Shown here piece by piece: positions 6,078 through 7,243 of a stretch of 7,243 nucleotides of DNA. Each line of letters opens with the position of its first letter. Position 1 is the stretch's first letter. The translations under genes were made by a program, and so were the position numbers. The DNA lies in contig CALCHI010000545.1 of NCBI GenBank assembly GCA_937901285.1, positions 1-7,243 on the forward strand. Reading direction: 5' to 3'. Source of the stretch: UBA8437 sp003445035. GTDB taxonomy: Bacteria > Planctomycetota > Planctomycetia > Planctomycetales > Planctomycetaceae. A model generated the notes under the pieces. It did not search any database and had not been told where the DNA came from. It worked only from the letters and a program-made list of their open reading frames with translations.

Positions 6078-7243
6078 TCAAAGACCGGTCATCTGGCCGG
6101 CCATGCCGTTGGTGAGTTTTTCGATCGAGGGGATCATGTACTGGAACATCAGGTTCGGGAAGACGCCCAGGATGACGGCGAAGATCAGCAGCACGGCGGC
6201 CACAATCCTTTCGCGGGGCAGCATCGGCGTGAGCGCTTCCTCGTGCGGGCCCTTGTACTCGGCCCCGAGGTAAACCCGCTGGAGTGTCCAGAGGATGTAG
6301 CCGGCCGTCAGGATCACGCCCGAAGCGGCAATGATCGCCAGGATCTTGCTGAACTGCCAGGCACTGAGCACGACGAAGACCTCTCCGATGAAACCGCACA
6401 TTCCCGGCAGTCCCAGCCCGGCGAAGAAGATGCCGGCCGAGAGGCCCGTATAGAGCGGCATCTTGCTGGCCAGTCCGCCGAATTCGTTGAGGTTGCGGTG
6501 ATGCACCCGGTCGTAGACCACGCCGACCATGAAGAACATGCCGGCCGAGGAGACGCCGTGTCCGAGCATCTGGAACATGGCTCCGTTGATGCCCATCTTC
6601 CAGTAGTCCGAGGCGGTGTCAGCCGACACGACACCGACCACCCCGATGCCCAGCACGACATATCCCATGTGGCTGACCGAACTGTAGGCGACCAGTCGCT
6701 TGAAGTCGGTCTGAGCCATCGCGGCAAATGCGCCGTAGATGATGCTGATCACCCCGATGGCCACCAGTACGGTGCTGCCGTCAAAAACGGCGACCGGGCA
6801 CAGTGGAAACGCGATTCTCAGGATGCCGTAGCCGCCCATTTTCAGCAGCACCCCGGCCAGGATCATGCTGATCGGCGTGGGAGCTTCAACGTGCGCGTCG
6901 GGCAACCAGGTGTGGAATGGAACACTGGGGATCTTGATGGCGAAGCCGATGAACAGCAGCCAGAAGGCCCATTGCTGCATGACCGGATTCAGCAGCCCCT
7001 CTTTGCCCTGGGCGGCATCGGCCAGCAGCAACAGGTCGAAGATGTGCTTGCCGTCGCTGTCCAGCGGGCTGTTGAAGTAGATCATCAACAGGGCGACCAG
7101 CATCAGCACGCTGCCGAAGAGCGTGTAGAGGAAGAACTTGATCGCCGCGTATTCCTTTCGCGGGCCACCCCAGATGCCGATCAGGAAATACATCGGCAGC
7201 AGCATGACTTCCCAGAAGACGTAGAACAGGAAGAAGTCGGTGG
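6078..7243 (-). CDS. nuoM: NADH-quinone oxidoreductase subunit M (complex I), N-terminus outside window
   Basis: The frame is open from the window edge (first full codon 7241..7239) to a TGA at 6080..6078, giving 387 residues. About 130 N-terminal residues are missing. It is an antiporter-like proton-channel subunit of complex I. Numbering from the first visible residue, the key charges are E11 in FYVFWEVMLLPMYF, K35 in AAIKFFLYTLFG, K103 in FAIKIPSVPFHTWLPDAH, K134 in GVLLKMGGYG, K181 in TDFKRLVAYSSVSHMGY and E287 in CGFIGEVFV. The glutamate at the last site is characteristic of NuoM (E407 in E. coli), where NuoL and NuoN have lysine, so the subunit assignment is firm. FHTWLPDAHVEAPT is the NuoM/L/N family hallmark. 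The ATG at 7205 is internal, since FYVFWE lies upstream of it in frame. NuoL is expected just upstream of the window. Confidence 0.96.
   Translation of the reverse strand, partial: TDFFLFYVFWEVMLLPMYFLIGIWGGPRKEYAAIKFFLYTLFGSVLMLVALLMIYFNSPLDSDGKHIFDLLLLADAAQGKEGLLNPVMQQWAFWLLFIGFAIKIPSVPFHTWLPDAHVEAPTPISMILAGVLLKMGGYGILRIAFPLCPVAVFDGSTVLVAIGVISIIYGAFAAMAQTDFKRLVAYSSVSHMGYVVLGIGVVGVVSADTASDYWKMGINGAMFQMLGHGVSSAGMFFMVGVVYDRVHHRNLNEFGGLASKMPLYTGLSAGIFFAGLGLPGMCGFIGEVFVVLSAWQFSKILAIIAASGVILTAGYILWTLQRVYLGAEYKGPHEEALTPMLPRERIVAAVLLIFAVILGVFPNLMFQYMIPSIEKLTNGMAGQMTGL

Overview
The window is GC-rich bacterial DNA in which every convincing gene lies on the minus strand, so transcription runs from high to low coordinates. 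The best guess for the host is a member of the Planctomycetota or a relative. This rests on remembered resemblance of the two small hypothetical proteins to planctomycete-type proteins and on several starts without a Shine-Dalgarno sequence. There is no rRNA or marker gene here to prove it.

Region 1 (7243 to 4379) is the distal end of a respiratory complex I (nuo) operon. It holds the C-terminal three quarters of NuoM, cut by the window edge, followed 46 bp later by a complete NuoN. Both keep the charged membrane residues of working proton-translocating antiporter-like subunits. Region 2 (4319 to 3098) follows in the same direction: an unrecognised 140-residue helical protein, then, 10 bp later, a complete TatD-family metal-dependent hydrolase with all its metal ligands.

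Region 3 (3097 to 2967) is a 131 bp spacer, the only real break in the row of genes. It contains an 18 bp near-palindrome just before the next start. Region 4 (2966 to 1) is a tight three-gene cassette. It has a 124-residue unknown protein with a GTG start and strong ribosome binding site, a 615-residue MutL/GlmL-type ASKHA ATPase, and a protein of at least 240 residues with two sandwich-barrel-like segments that runs off the window. Gaps are 12 and 11 bp, and the last gene's ribosome binding site overlaps the ATPase stop codon, so translation is probably coupled.

Region 4 is the most interesting part. MutL is known from clostridial glutamate mutase loci, but here it is a long form with about 135 extra C-terminal residues. 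It sits between two proteins of unknown function, with no mutase subunit in view. A second observation is that nuoN and the 140-residue gene lack purine-rich ribosome binding sites and instead share a similar C-rich leader directly before their ATG codons.

No RNA genes, mobile elements, CRISPR arrays or convincing terminators were seen. No gene-free stretch exceeds 131 bp.
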